The translations under genes were made by a program, and so were the position numbers. The notes under the pieces were generated by a model, which saw nothing but the letters and a program-made list of their open reading frames with translations, had not been told where the DNA came from and made no database searches. A DNA stretch of 64,000 nt from Burkholderia sp. S171. Lineage in GTDB: Bacteria > Pseudomonadota > Gammaproteobacteria > Burkholderiales > Burkholderiaceae. This document shows positions 1-8,022 of this stretch, piece after piece (the first letter of the stretch is position 1; each line of letters starts with the position of its first letter). The DNA is taken from assembly GCF_009766085.1 (NCBI RefSeq), contig NZ_LMUF01000043.1:177938-241937 (forward strand). Reading direction: 5' to 3'.

Positions 1-584
1 ACCAGGTGCACGAAAACCTGCTTGTCATTTGCAACATGACCGAGCGAATGGGCAAGATCACCAGCCAGCTCAAGCGCTTCGCGCGCAAGTCGCCGACCTA
101 TCTGGACCGGGTCCTGATCAGTTCCGCCGTGTCGAACTCGCTCTTCCTGCTAGATGCCCGTATTCGCAGCGGAAATATAGAACTGAGACGCGACGAGCCG
201 GACGCGAGGGTATTCGCGATCGCCGAACCGAACCGGCTCGAGCAGGTGCTGATCAACCTGATCGGCAACGCGCTCGACTCGATAACCGAGGCCGGCAACG
301 TTCGCGCGCACGTGCTGACCATCGCGGTCTCTTGCGAAGCAGAGCACGTCGCGATCGAAGTTCGCGATACCGGGGCAGGGATGTCCGAAGAAGTCCGGGG
401 TCATTTGTTCGAACCGTTTTTCACCACGAAGGATCAGGGCGAAGGGCTTGGCCTGGGCTTGACGATTTCGGCCAGCATCATCCAGGAGTTCGGAGGCACG
501 CTGCTGGCCGAGGTCCGGCCCGATGGCACCGTATTTACAGTGAGATTGAAACACGCCACGCGGCGAGGCAACGATGTCCAATAA
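1..584 (+). CDS. Sensor histidine kinase, DctB-like, C-terminal part (cut by window edge)
   Basis: This is the C-terminal catalytic part of a membrane sensor kinase; the reading frame is open to the left edge, so the sensor domain, membrane segments and phosphorylated histidine lie outside the window. Counting from codon 6, the stretch MTERMGKITSQLKRFARK (residues 11-28) is typical of the DctB dimerisation region. An N box follows (INLIGNALDSI, about 83-93), then the DTGAGM loop (121-126) and the GEGLGLGLTIS glycine box (about 145-155). DctB-type kinases phosphorylate a DctD-type sigma-54 activator, and exactly such a gene follows with an 11-bp overlap (574-584), so the two are almost certainly co-transcribed partners. 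The ligand cannot be told because the periplasmic domain is missing. A C4-dicarboxylate is the classic DctB ligand, but the downstream genes suggest another organic acid is possible. Confidence 0.9.
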   Translation, partial: QVHENLLVICNMTERMGKITSQLKRFARKSPTYLDRVLISSAVSNSLFLLDARIRSGNIELRRDEPDARVFAIAEPNRLEQVLINLIGNALDSITEAGNVRAHVLTIAVSCEAEHVAIEVRDTGAGMSEEVRGHLFEPFFTTKDQGEGLGLGLTISASIIQEFGGTLLAEVRPDGTVFTVRLKHATRRGNDVQ

Positions 585-1923
585 CATGAAGGTGCTCTTC
601 GTAGAAGATGACGCAGCGGTGCGGCTGGGTGGAGTGCAGGCGTTTCGACTGAGCGGGATGGAAGTCCAGGCCTTCGAGCGCGCCGAGCACGCCCTGCGTT
701 ATATCGAATTCGGTTTTCCCGGAATCCTGGTCAGTGACCTGCGGCTGCCTGGCATGAGCGGTCTCTCGCTGATGGATCATGCGATCGAAACCGACGCGTC
801 CTTGCCGGTTATCCTCATGACGGGACACGGCGATATTCCCATGGCAGTCGACGCGATGCGCCGGGGTGCTTATGATTTCGTCGAGAAGCCGTATTCGTCG
901 GAACAGCTGGTGGACGTCGCGCAACGGGCGCTCGAGAAGCGCCGCCTGACGCTCGACCTCTGGGCCGTACGGCAGGCGCTCGCTCATCGCGACACCATAG
1001 AAGCGAAGATCCTCGGACGCTCCCCGGCAATAGATCATCTGCGCCGCATGATCCTCGATCTTGCCGACGCCGACGCTAACGCGCTGATTCTTGGCGAGAC
1101 CGGAACCGGCAAGGAACTGGTCGCGCGTTCGCTGCATGATTATGGTCGCAGGAAAGGCGGGAATTTCGCCGCGATCAACTGCGCAGGTATCCCGGAACTA
1201 TTGTTCGAGAGCGAGGTATTCGGCCACGAGGCCGGCTCCTTCACCGGCGCGATCAAACGGCGCATCGGCAAGATCGAATATGCTCAGGGCGGGACCTTGT
1301 TTCTCGATGAAATCGAAACCATGCAGATGTCGCTGCAAGTGAAGCTGCTGCGCCTGCTGCAGGAGAAGAAGTTCGAGCGTGTCGGCTCTAACGACCTGCT
1401 CAAGATGGATTGTCGAATCGTTGCGGGAACGAAGGTGGACCTGCTGGAACTGGCCGCGCTCAAGCACTTCCGCGATGACCTGTATTACCGGCTCGGCGTC
1501 GTCGTGCTCGAAATTCCTCCGCTTCGAGACCGTCGCGAGGATATCCCCATGCTGTTCGAGCATTTTGTCCTGCAGGCAGCGGCGGAATACAACAAGCCGG
1601 TACCGGTCGTCTCCGCAAGTCACGTGCGGGACCTGATGTCCCGTCAGTGGCCCGGAAACGTGCGCGAGCTGCGCAATGTAGCTGAACGATTCACCCTCGG
1701 CATGCCGACGCGGGTCGACACGACGGGCAATGGCGTCGGCGCCGGCGCCGGCAAGGCGTCGCTTGAAACGCAGCTCAATTCGTTCGAGCGGCAGTTGATC
1801 GAAGAGGCGTTACGCGGATGCTCGGGCCGCGCGGCCCTGGCCTGCGAGTCGTTGGGAGTGCCTAAAAAAACGCTCTACGACAAAATGCGTCGCCTCGGCA
1901 TCAGTTCGGAAGAGTTCAAGTGA
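574..1923 (+). CDS. Sigma-54-dependent response regulator, DctD/NtrC family
   Basis: A 449-residue activator with three domains. The receiver domain (about 5-120) has the phospho-acceptor Asp55 in LVSDLRLPG. The AAA+ domain (about 147-375) has Walker A GETGTGKE (174-181) and Walker B TLFLDEIE (241-248). The sigma-54 contact loop is written GSFTGA (221-226) instead of the usual GAFTGA. A Fis-type helix-turn-helix lies at the C-terminus (ALACESLGVPKKTLYDKM). It would receive phosphate from the overlapping kinase and drive open-complex formation at -24/-12 promoters. Three such promoters with matching upstream sites lie at 2062, 6743 and 20741, the first of them only about 140 bp past this stop codon. 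The target assignment is inferred from proximity and the shared motif. Confidence 0.93.
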   Translation: MSNNMKVLFVEDDAAVRLGGVQAFRLSGMEVQAFERAEHALRYIEFGFPGILVSDLRLPGMSGLSLMDHAIETDASLPVILMTGHGDIPMAVDAMRRGAYDFVEKPYSSEQLVDVAQRALEKRRLTLDLWAVRQALAHRDTIEAKILGRSPAIDHLRRMILDLADADANALILGETGTGKELVARSLHDYGRRKGGNFAAINCAGIPELLFESEVFGHEAGSFTGAIKRRIGKIEYAQGGTLFLDEIETMQMSLQVKLLRLLQEKKFERVGSNDLLKMDCRIVAGTKVDLLELAALKHFRDDLYYRLGVVVLEIPPLRDRREDIPMLFEHFVLQAAAEYNKPVPVVSASHVRDLMSRQWPGNVRELRNVAERFTLGMPTRVDTTGNGVGAGAGKASLETQLNSFERQLIEEALRGCSGRAALACESLGVPKKTLYDKMRRLGISSEEFK

Positions 1924-1940
1924 AAACCGTTGGGGATTTT

Positions 1941-1956
1941 GTCCGCAGCATTTGTC
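1941..1956 (-). promoter_or_regulatory. Candidate enhancer (UAS) of the DctD-like activator, promoter 1
   Basis: The top strand reads GTCC-N8-TGTC, which is GACA-N8-GGAC on the bottom strand. The same pattern occurs at 6634 and 20634 upstream of the two other sigma-54 promoters. It ends 108 bp before the -24 GG, a usual enhancer distance for NtrC-family activators. It is inverted relative to the other two copies and its spacer differs from theirs. Confidence 0.5.
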
Positions 1957-2061
1957 ACCGATTTCATCCATCAAACCGGCCGCTTGTCCGGCTTTCCGCA
2001 ACGAACCGCTGAAGGCCCGTTCGTTTTCCCCGCCAAATCAATAGCTTGATACCAACTCATC

Positions 2062-2079
2062 TTGGCACGTCGCTTGCAT
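2062..2079 (+). promoter_or_regulatory. Sigma-54 (-24/-12) promoter of first porin
   Basis: TTGGCACGTCGCTTGCAT matches the consensus TGGCACG-N4-TTGC at every position, with exactly 12 bp between the GG (2064) and the GC (2076). The predicted transcript start is near 2088. It differs from the promoter at 6743 at a single base in the N4 spacer. Confidence 0.9.
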
Positions 2080-2294
2080 TGTTTCTGATAGATCAACTAC
2101 AACGGGACCTCCTGCTTGACCGCGCGCTTCACGACGTATGAGCGTGGCGGGATCCTTCCGCATTCAGGTCAAAGGCCGTGAGCCAGATTGGCCTGATGCA
2201 GGTAGACAGCGATCCAATGGAAACATGCTGAAAATATTATGTCGGCATACTAAATAAATTAGCAAAAACATATACCTATAAATCCGGAGATAAC

Positions 2295-3440
2295 ATGAAA
2301 CGCATCGCACTTTCTGGCTTTACCATCGCCGCGCTGACCGCGGCATCGGCCGCACAGGCGCAGAACACCGTGACGCTCTATGGGGAGCTGGATAACGCGC
2401 TCGCGTACTACAACAACGTCGGGCACGCCTCCCTCGTCACTTTGCAGGGTTCGGACCTGACAGCTAACCAGTGGGGTATGAAGGGCAGGGAAGACCTGGG
2501 CGGTGGTCTCGCGACGATCTTCAACCTCGAGAACGGTTTTGACGCCAACACCGGAAAACTGAAGCAGGGCGGCAGGATGTTCGGCAAGAATGCATGGATC
2601 GGAATGACCAGCGCCACGTTGGGCACGGTCACGATTGGCCGTCAACTGGACACGACGGTCGACCTGATTCAACCGCTGACCGCCGACGGCTACGGCCCCG
2701 CGTTTTCGACCCCCGGCGATGCCGACAACAACGACAATACCTTCCGCGTCCAGAACTCGATCAAGTATACGAGTCCGACATACAGCGGCCTGCAGTACGC
2801 ACTAATGTACGGCTTGGGCGGCGTGGCCGGCAGCGTCTCGTCGCAGGAGACATCGTCGGCGTCGGTGGTATACACGCATGCCGGCTTCAGCGCTGCCGCC
2901 GGCTATGTCTTTGCCAAGAACGACGGCGCCGGGGGAGTGGGCACGGCTGATACGACGGCGAACAACTCCGTGACGCCGCTTTATGACGGCACCGCGTTCG
3001 TCGGCTCCCGGTTGATCAGCCAGGCCGCTGTTCAGTATGTGATCGGCGGTTGGACCGGCAACGTGCGCTACAGCAATGCGCAGTGGAAGCCCTATGCTTC
3101 CTACACGGCGTTCACCCGCAAGGAGACGTTCAATACAGGCGCCGCGTCCCTTGCGTACCTGGTGACACCGTCGGTCCAGGTTGATGCCGGCTATACCTAC
3201 ACGAAATCGAGCGGGGCCTCGTCCGCGGTCTATCACACGGTGGCGGCAGGCGCTGAATACTTCTTCTCGAAGCGCACCACGGTCTACGCCATCGGCGGCT
3301 ACTCGCATGCGCACGGCACCACATTCAGCGCCGACGGCAACAGCATCGTCGCCGCGGCCGGGTCGGTGGGAGACCTGGAATCGAGCTCGAGCACGCCGAA
3401 CCAGGTCGCGCTGATCCTCGGCATCACCCACAAGTTCTGA
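2295..3440 (+). CDS. Gram-negative porin (Burkholderia OmpC-like, porin_4 type)
   Basis: A 381-residue outer-membrane porin. A cleavable signal peptide ends at AQA (about residue 22), and mature strands begin QNTVTLYGELDNAL, typical of the family. Recognisable blocks include GMKGREDLGGGLATIFNLENGF and the late segment NQVALILGITHKF, whose terminal Phe is the usual signal for outer-membrane assembly. It forms a trimeric diffusion channel, probably for small anionic or aromatic acids given its context. It has its own sigma-54 promoter and begins with ATG after GGAGATAAC. A paralogue of the same mature architecture lies at 20976, also behind a sigma-54 promoter, so the two porins look like members of one regulon. 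Confidence 0.95.
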   Translation: MKRIALSGFTIAALTAASAAQAQNTVTLYGELDNALAYYNNVGHASLVTLQGSDLTANQWGMKGREDLGGGLATIFNLENGFDANTGKLKQGGRMFGKNAWIGMTSATLGTVTIGRQLDTTVDLIQPLTADGYGPAFSTPGDADNNDNTFRVQNSIKYTSPTYSGLQYALMYGLGGVAGSVSSQETSSASVVYTHAGFSAAAGYVFAKNDGAGGVGTADTTANNSVTPLYDGTAFVGSRLISQAAVQYVIGGWTGNVRYSNAQWKPYASYTAFTRKETFNTGAASLAYLVTPSVQVDAGYTYTKSSGASSAVYHTVAAGAEYFFSKRTTVYAIGGYSHAHGTTFSADGNSIVAAAGSVGDLESSSSTPNQVALILGITHKF

Positions 3441-3563
3441 TGCATCGGCAGGTGCGCCCACGGGGTCTCTTGATCCTGCTGTGGGCGGCCGCCTGCTGCG
3501 GAACACCGGTTCGTTGGAACCGACACAAACAACGCTTGCACATACCAAGAAAGGATGGAGATG

Positions 3564-4649
3564 ATGTTACGCAAACTCAATTCACTGGCGCTGCTCGGTA
3601 GTCTGTTCTCCTGCGTTCTGGCGAACCACGCAGGCGCCGCCGAGCTCAAGATGATTGCCCAGATCCAGGTGCCCGGCGAGCCCCTGGATTCGTTCGATAT
3701 CAGCTTCGTCGACCAGAAGACCCATCACTACTTTCTCGCCGATCGCAGCAACAAGGCGGTGGATATTGTCGATGGAGCGACCCTGAAGGTCACGGGACAG
3801 GTGCATGGTTTCGTAGGTGTCCCCGCAGACAAGGATAACGACACGGCCGGTCCCAACGGCGTCCTGACGATCGGCAACGAGGTCTGGGCCGGCGACGGCG
3901 ACAGCACGGTCAAGGTGATCGATCTCAAGACCCAGAAGATCGTCGACACGATTCGGACCGGCGGAAAGAAACGCGCGGATGAAATGGCCTACGACCCGAA
4001 GCACCAGATATTCATCGTGGCCAACGATGCCGACGATCCGCCGTTCGTGACGCTGATCTCGACCCGGCCGGGCCACAAGATCCTGGGCAAGATCGAGTTC
4101 AAGGACGCGAGCGACGGGATCGAGCAGCCGATCTATTACGCGCCCAAGGGCGTGTTCATGATGTCGGTGCCGGAACTCAAGGGCGATAAGTCGGCGGGCG
4201 AAATCGCCATCATCGACCCGCTCAAGGTCAAGGTCACGGGTGCGATGAAAGTGGCCAAGTGCCTGCCAGCCGGCCTGGCGCGGGGGCCTGGCAACCGGCT
4301 GGTGATTGGCTGCAATGCGGGCGGCAAGAAGTCGGGTCTCGAGCCGATCATACAGATCATCAACGGGGACACTGGCGCCCCGGTTGCGACGGTCGCAGAC
4401 ATTGGCGCAGCGGATGAAGTGGCCTACAGCGCGAAAAACGGGCAATACTACATCAGCGCCAGACAGATGCCGAACGGTCCGGTCCTGGGGGTGATCGATG
4501 CCAAGACCAATACGCTGTTGCAGAGTATTCCCACCGGCGGCAACGCGCATTCGGTCGCGGCGAGCGACGTGAGCGGACACGTGTTTGTCCCGCTGCCGAA
4601 GACGGGCGGACCATGCGGTGGTTGCATCGCTGTGTACAGTACCCAATGA
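3564..4649 (+). CDS. Secreted YncE-like beta-propeller protein
   Basis: About 361 residues. A signal peptide (MLRKLNSLALLGSLF, cleavage near GAA) is followed by repeated short blades of the YVTN/YncE kind, for example STVKVIDLKTQKIVDTIRTG and GPVLGVIDAKTNTLLQSIPTGG. Such propellers act as periplasmic binding or scaffold proteins, and no catalytic site is evident. Near the C-terminus is a CGGC pair that could form a disulfide or bind metal. Three in-frame ATGs lie at 3555, 3561 and 3564; I chose 3564 because AAGGA (3551-3555) is then 8 nt away and the signal peptide starts cleanly. It follows the sigma-54-controlled porin by about 120 bp and precedes an orphan binding protein by 35 bp. A similar propeller lies at 8023. 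Its ligand is unknown. Confidence 0.85.
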   Translation: MLRKLNSLALLGSLFSCVLANHAGAAELKMIAQIQVPGEPLDSFDISFVDQKTHHYFLADRSNKAVDIVDGATLKVTGQVHGFVGVPADKDNDTAGPNGVLTIGNEVWAGDGDSTVKVIDLKTQKIVDTIRTGGKKRADEMAYDPKHQIFIVANDADDPPFVTLISTRPGHKILGKIEFKDASDGIEQPIYYAPKGVFMMSVPELKGDKSAGEIAIIDPLKVKVTGAMKVAKCLPAGLARGPGNRLVIGCNAGGKKSGLEPIIQIINGDTGAPVATVADIGAADEVAYSAKNGQYYISARQMPNGPVLGVIDAKTNTLLQSIPTGGNAHSVAASDVSGHVFVPLPKTGGPCGGCIAVYSTQ

Positions 4650-4684
4650 AGTGCGGAACGCAAACTATCAGGAGATCGGTGCTC

Positions 4685-5455
4685 ATGAAAGGCCGGGCGG
4701 GGATTTTAATCGGCGTGCTGCTGGTCGCCATTCAGCCGGCGCGTGCGGCCGATCTGGTGGTGTTCTCGGCGGCAGCTATGAAAGGCGCCCTCGAAAGCCT
4801 GCCGGAACAGTATTTGGTCGCGAGTGGTGACCATGTGCGCCTGGTCTACGGCACCGCCGGCCAGGTGCGTGAGCGGGCCGTGTCGGGTCAGGCTTTCGAC
4901 CTGGTCATTCTCCCGCCCAAGCCGCTCGCGGATCTGGCAGCGCGTCACTTGGTGAGCGAGGACTCCGAGAAGGACATCGCACGAGTGAGGCTCGGGCTGG
5001 CGGTGAAGACCGGCGCCGCCATACCGGGTATCGCGGATGACCAGGCATTCGTGAAGGTCCTGCTCGAGGCCCGATCCATAGGTATGGCTGATCCGGCAAC
5101 TGGTGCGACATCGGGGGTGTACCTGGCGAAGTTGATCGACCGTCTTGGACTCGGGGACAAGGTGGGTCCCAAGCTCAAATACTATGCGGAAGGACAGACC
5201 GCGATGGAAGCCATGGCGCGAGACGAGGTGTCGGTCGGGCTTGGACAGATCAGCGAGATCAAGCCCGTTCACGGCGTCACCCTGGTCGGGCCGATCCCTG
5301 AAGACCTCCAACTCAAGACCACCTATGCAGCGGGAATCAGCGCGACCAGCGCGTCTGCAGACTCGGCCAGGAAGCTGCTGGCTTATCTTGGCGGACCCGC
5401 GGTGCAAGCATCGTTGAAGGCGAATGGATTCGACGTGACAACGCCCGGCAACTGA
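4685..5455 (+). CDS. Periplasmic substrate-binding protein, ModA-like type II, orphan
   Basis: About 256 residues. A signal peptide (MKGRAGILIGVLLVAIQPARA) precedes a type II binding fold that begins ADLVVFSAAAMKGALESL, resembling the ligand loop of molybdate/tungstate-binding ModA proteins. Also visible are a GTAGQVRERA segment and GMADPATGATSGVYLAKLI. The start at 4685 is preferred over 4613 because it puts AGGAG (4670-4674) 10 nt upstream and gives a proper signal peptide. No ABC permease or ATPase accompanies it. ModA-like proteins without transporters are known to be recruited for organic acids or as sensor partners. Here it sits inside a sigma-54-linked envelope cluster, so delivering a ligand to the DctB-like sensor is a reasonable but untested idea. 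Confidence 0.82.
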   Translation: MKGRAGILIGVLLVAIQPARAADLVVFSAAAMKGALESLPEQYLVASGDHVRLVYGTAGQVRERAVSGQAFDLVILPPKPLADLAARHLVSEDSEKDIARVRLGLAVKTGAAIPGIADDQAFVKVLLEARSIGMADPATGATSGVYLAKLIDRLGLGDKVGPKLKYYAEGQTAMEAMARDEVSVGLGQISEIKPVHGVTLVGPIPEDLQLKTTYAAGISATSASADSARKLLAYLGGPAVQASLKANGFDVTTPGN

Positions 5456-5537
5456 GCGTCTGCGCACCGCTTTCCCCGTAGGCCGGCATGCCTGCGAATG
5501 GACGCTGTGCAGGCTTCACTCCCTCGAAGGAACGAAC

Positions 5538-6578
5538 TTGGATAATTCACGTCGCAGGCTTCTTAAACTGGGCACGGGTTTCGCCCTGAGTTCCGCGGTA
5601 ACCGTCAAGGCTGGCGCTACGGCCGCGTCAATCATCATTCCGGCAGAACCTGGACCGCAGGGCACAGTGTTGCGCCTTGTCACCTTCAGCGAAGGCGTCC
5701 CGGGTTCGCCAAGACTCGGAGCAGTGACAGCCCAGGGCAGGGTGGTCGATCTCGGGGCGGCCGCCAAGGCGATGGATATGACGCTCGCGTTTGATCCCGC
5801 GAGCATGGTGTCGCTGATCGCAGCCGGTCCCGATGCGGTTGCGCAGGCGCGCCGCTGCGCCGCATCCGGGCGTCCGCACCTGCCCCTTGACCGGGTGCGG
5901 TTGCTCGCGCCGATCCCGGTGCCGGCGCGCAACGTCTATGCAGTGGGCTGGAACTATCTCGAACATTTTGGCGAGAGCCTGACGGCCAAGAAGGCCGACC
6001 TGCCGAAGCACCCCGTCTTCTTCACCAAGGGCACGCATACCATCAATGGTCCCTTCGACCCGATTCCTTTCGATCCGGCGGTGTCAGTCAAGATCGACTG
6101 GGAGGGGGAGCTGGCCGTGATCATCGGCAAACGCGGCTATAACGTGGCGGAGAGCGATGCGATGCAGCATGTGTTCGGATATGCCGTCATCAACGACACA
6201 ACCGCACGCGACATGCAGGTCGACCACGGCGGTCAGTGGTTCAAGGGCAAGAGTCTGGATGGCCACGGGCCGATCGGCCCCTGGATCGTTCCCGCCAGCG
6301 ATATCGACTACACCAACCTGCAGTTGACGACGCGCGTGAACGGCGTGATCAAGCAGCGTATCAATACGAGCCAGATGTATTTCAAGGTGCCGCGCCTTAT
6401 CGCGGAACTGTCTCTTGGGTTGACACTGGAGCCGGGCGACATCATTGCCACCGGCACGCCATCCGGCATTGGCGCCGCCCGAAACCCGCCGGAATTCCTC
6501 AAGCCCGGTGATGTCATGGAGACGGAAATCGATCGAATCGGGGTGATCCGCAACGAAATTCGCAGCGTCGCTGCCTGA
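5538..6578 (+). CDS. Tat-exported fumarylacetoacetate hydrolase (FAH) family protein
   Basis: A 346-residue FAH-fold protein with an N-terminal twin-arginine signal (NSRRRLLKLGTGFALSSA, residues 3-20) and an AGA-type cleavage region. Family motifs are clear: NYLEHFGES (139-147), the metal-binding WEGELAVIIG (188-197), GYAVINDTTARDMQ (214-227), a KGKSLDGHGPIGPW block (about 236-249) and GDIIATGTPSGIG. FAH enzymes are Mg2+-dependent C-C hydrolases, decarboxylases or isomerases, normally cytoplasmic; the Tat signal predicts a folded, metal-loaded enzyme in the periplasm. The start is TTG at 5538 with AAGGA six bases upstream. The next gene downstream is also a Tat-exported hydrolase. The substrate cannot be deduced; a beta-dicarbonyl or 2-keto-3-deoxy acid is typical of the family. 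Confidence 0.88.
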   Translation: MDNSRRRLLKLGTGFALSSAVTVKAGATAASIIIPAEPGPQGTVLRLVTFSEGVPGSPRLGAVTAQGRVVDLGAAAKAMDMTLAFDPASMVSLIAAGPDAVAQARRCAASGRPHLPLDRVRLLAPIPVPARNVYAVGWNYLEHFGESLTAKKADLPKHPVFFTKGTHTINGPFDPIPFDPAVSVKIDWEGELAVIIGKRGYNVAESDAMQHVFGYAVINDTTARDMQVDHGGQWFKGKSLDGHGPIGPWIVPASDIDYTNLQLTTRVNGVIKQRINTSQMYFKVPRLIAELSLGLTLEPGDIIATGTPSGIGAARNPPEFLKPGDVMETEIDRIGVIRNEIRSVAA

Positions 6579-6633
6579 CGCAAGATCTCTATCGCCAATG
6601 TCGCTTGGTTCTTGAAGGAAGCCCTCGCGGCGC

Positions 6634-6649
6634 GACACCTTTTCCGGAC
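6634..6649 (+). promoter_or_regulatory. Candidate enhancer (UAS) of the DctD-like activator, promoter 2
   Basis: GACACCTTTTCCGGAC is identical at 15 of 16 bases to the site at 20634-20649. It ends 96 bp upstream of the -24 GG of promoter 2, against 94 bp for the copy at promoter 3. Confidence 0.65.
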
Positions 6650-6742
6650 GGCAAGCATCGCCCTGTGCGATTTTTCACATGATCAGGCGCCAAGAAAGGA
6701 CGGTCGCCCCGCGCTCGCTCGTGAAGGCGGGGCAAATGAAAA

Positions 6743-6760
6743 TTGGCACGGCGCTTGCAT
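6743..6760 (+). promoter_or_regulatory. Sigma-54 (-24/-12) promoter of Tat-exported hydrolase
   Basis: TTGGCACGGCGCTTGCAT is a perfect TGGCACG-N4-TTGC element with GG at 6745 and GC at 6757. Transcription should start near 6769, leaving a leader of about 130 nt. The leading TTG opens a reading frame that runs into the hydrolase gene, so automatic start calling could wrongly place the start codon inside this promoter. Confidence 0.9.
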
Positions 6761-6901
6761 CTGATGCCAGTCCACATCCAGGACATCGGCGTTCGAGCAA
6801 CACCGAAATTGAAGACGAATGATTTAGTCGCAACGCGTTGGCCCCGGCATGAAGCGCCGCGCTTGCCGCACGTTGAGTTTTTGCCGGAAGGGATAAAAAC
6901 A

Positions 6902-7912
6902 ATGAGCAGTACGGATGACACGCAGGATGCAGGACGGCGGCGCCGTTTCCTGCAAGGGGCAGCGCTGACGCTGGTGGCCGCGGCCGCACCGCCCGGCGCG
7001 AGCGCCACGGAAAATGCACGTATCGTCGCGGAGGATCATTGGGCGCGCAAGGGCGCCGTCAAGCTGTACCTGTATCGCAAGCGCATGCCTGACAACGGCC
7101 CCCCGAGGCCCGTCCTGTTCCTCGTGCACGGCTCGTCATTCTCGGGACGAGGAGGCTTCGACCTGCAGGTGCCGGGCACGGCGAACTACTCGTTCATGGA
7201 CGAGTTCGCCCGATACGGTTTCGACGTCTGGACCATGGACCACGAGAACTACGGCCGTTCGTCCCAGACCCAATCGAATTCGGATATCCGCTCGGGCGTC
7301 GAAGATCTGAAAGCCGCCCTTCCGGTGGTCGAAAGCGTCACTGGACAGAAGAAGGTCATGTTCTACGGGCAGTCATCCGGCTCGATCCGGCTCGGCGTGT
7401 TCGCGATGGAGGAACCCGAGCGCGTCGATCGCATGGTGCTGGATGCTTTCACCTATACCGGCGAGGGCGCGCCGGAAATCATGAGGCGCCGCGCGAATAT
7501 CGCGAGCCTCACAGCCAGCAACTTTCGCCCGACCTCGCAGGCAAGCTTCGACGCCATCTTCGCCCGCGACGACCCATCGACAGTCGATCCTGCGGTACCG
7601 AAGGCGCTTGGCGACTACGAGCTCAAGCTCACGAACCGCACGCCCAACGGAACCTACGTCGACATGGCGATCCACATGCCGATGGTCGACCCGAAGCGGC
7701 TGCTGTGTTCGGTCTGCATGACGAGGGCAGAACATGACGGCAATGCAACCGACGCCGAACTGCTCGACTTCTTCTCGCAGTTGCCGAACAAGGACAAGCA
7801 ATTCTGTGAGATCAGGGGTGTGGCCCACGTCGCGGTGCTGGGCATTAACCGGCATCGCATCTGGCACGTGATGCATGCGTTTTTTACCCTTCCAACGCAA
7901 CGTTCGGCCTGA
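6902..7912 (+). CDS. Tat-exported alpha/beta-fold hydrolase
   Basis: A 336-residue alpha/beta hydrolase. A twin-arginine signal GRRRRFLQGAAL (11-22) is followed by an Ala-rich region ending near GASA. The oxyanion-side HGSSF lies at 76-80, the nucleophile elbow GQSSG at 156-160 with Ser158, and a late GVAHVAV segment supplies the probable catalytic His. An Asp around LSQLPNKDKQF or earlier would complete the triad. Start 6902 gives the Tat motif its normal position; the longer frame from 6743 begins inside the sigma-54 promoter and is rejected. The enzyme probably cleaves an ester, lactone or C-C bond in the periplasm. It is followed after 110 bp by a second YncE-like propeller, and its own sigma-54 promoter suggests the strongest induction in the cluster. 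Confidence 0.88.
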   Translation: MSSTDDTQDAGRRRRFLQGAALTLVAAAAPPGASATENARIVAEDHWARKGAVKLYLYRKRMPDNGPPRPVLFLVHGSSFSGRGGFDLQVPGTANYSFMDEFARYGFDVWTMDHENYGRSSQTQSNSDIRSGVEDLKAALPVVESVTGQKKVMFYGQSSGSIRLGVFAMEEPERVDRMVLDAFTYTGEGAPEIMRRRANIASLTASNFRPTSQASFDAIFARDDPSTVDPAVPKALGDYELKLTNRTPNGTYVDMAIHMPMVDPKRLLCSVCMTRAEHDGNATDAELLDFFSQLPNKDKQFCEIRGVAHVAVLGINRHRIWHVMHAFFTLPTQRSA

Positions 7913-8022
7913 TTGCAATGGCCGTGGGTTGTCGTGGATTACAGGCAGGGCCGGCGGCATGACACCGGATGCATCGAGCGGCCTGGACAAGCGTATTCGC
8001 AATTCAAACGGAGAATGGAACG

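Larger units (their letters stand above)
1924..2294. other. Gene-free regulatory region upstream of first porin
   Basis: No coding sequence is supported. The region holds a candidate activator site (1941-1956), a sigma-54 promoter (2062-2079) and, from the predicted start near 2088, a leader of about 205 nt. The leader becomes AT-rich towards the porin start codon, which has a clear GGAG ribosome site just upstream. Confidence 0.75.
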
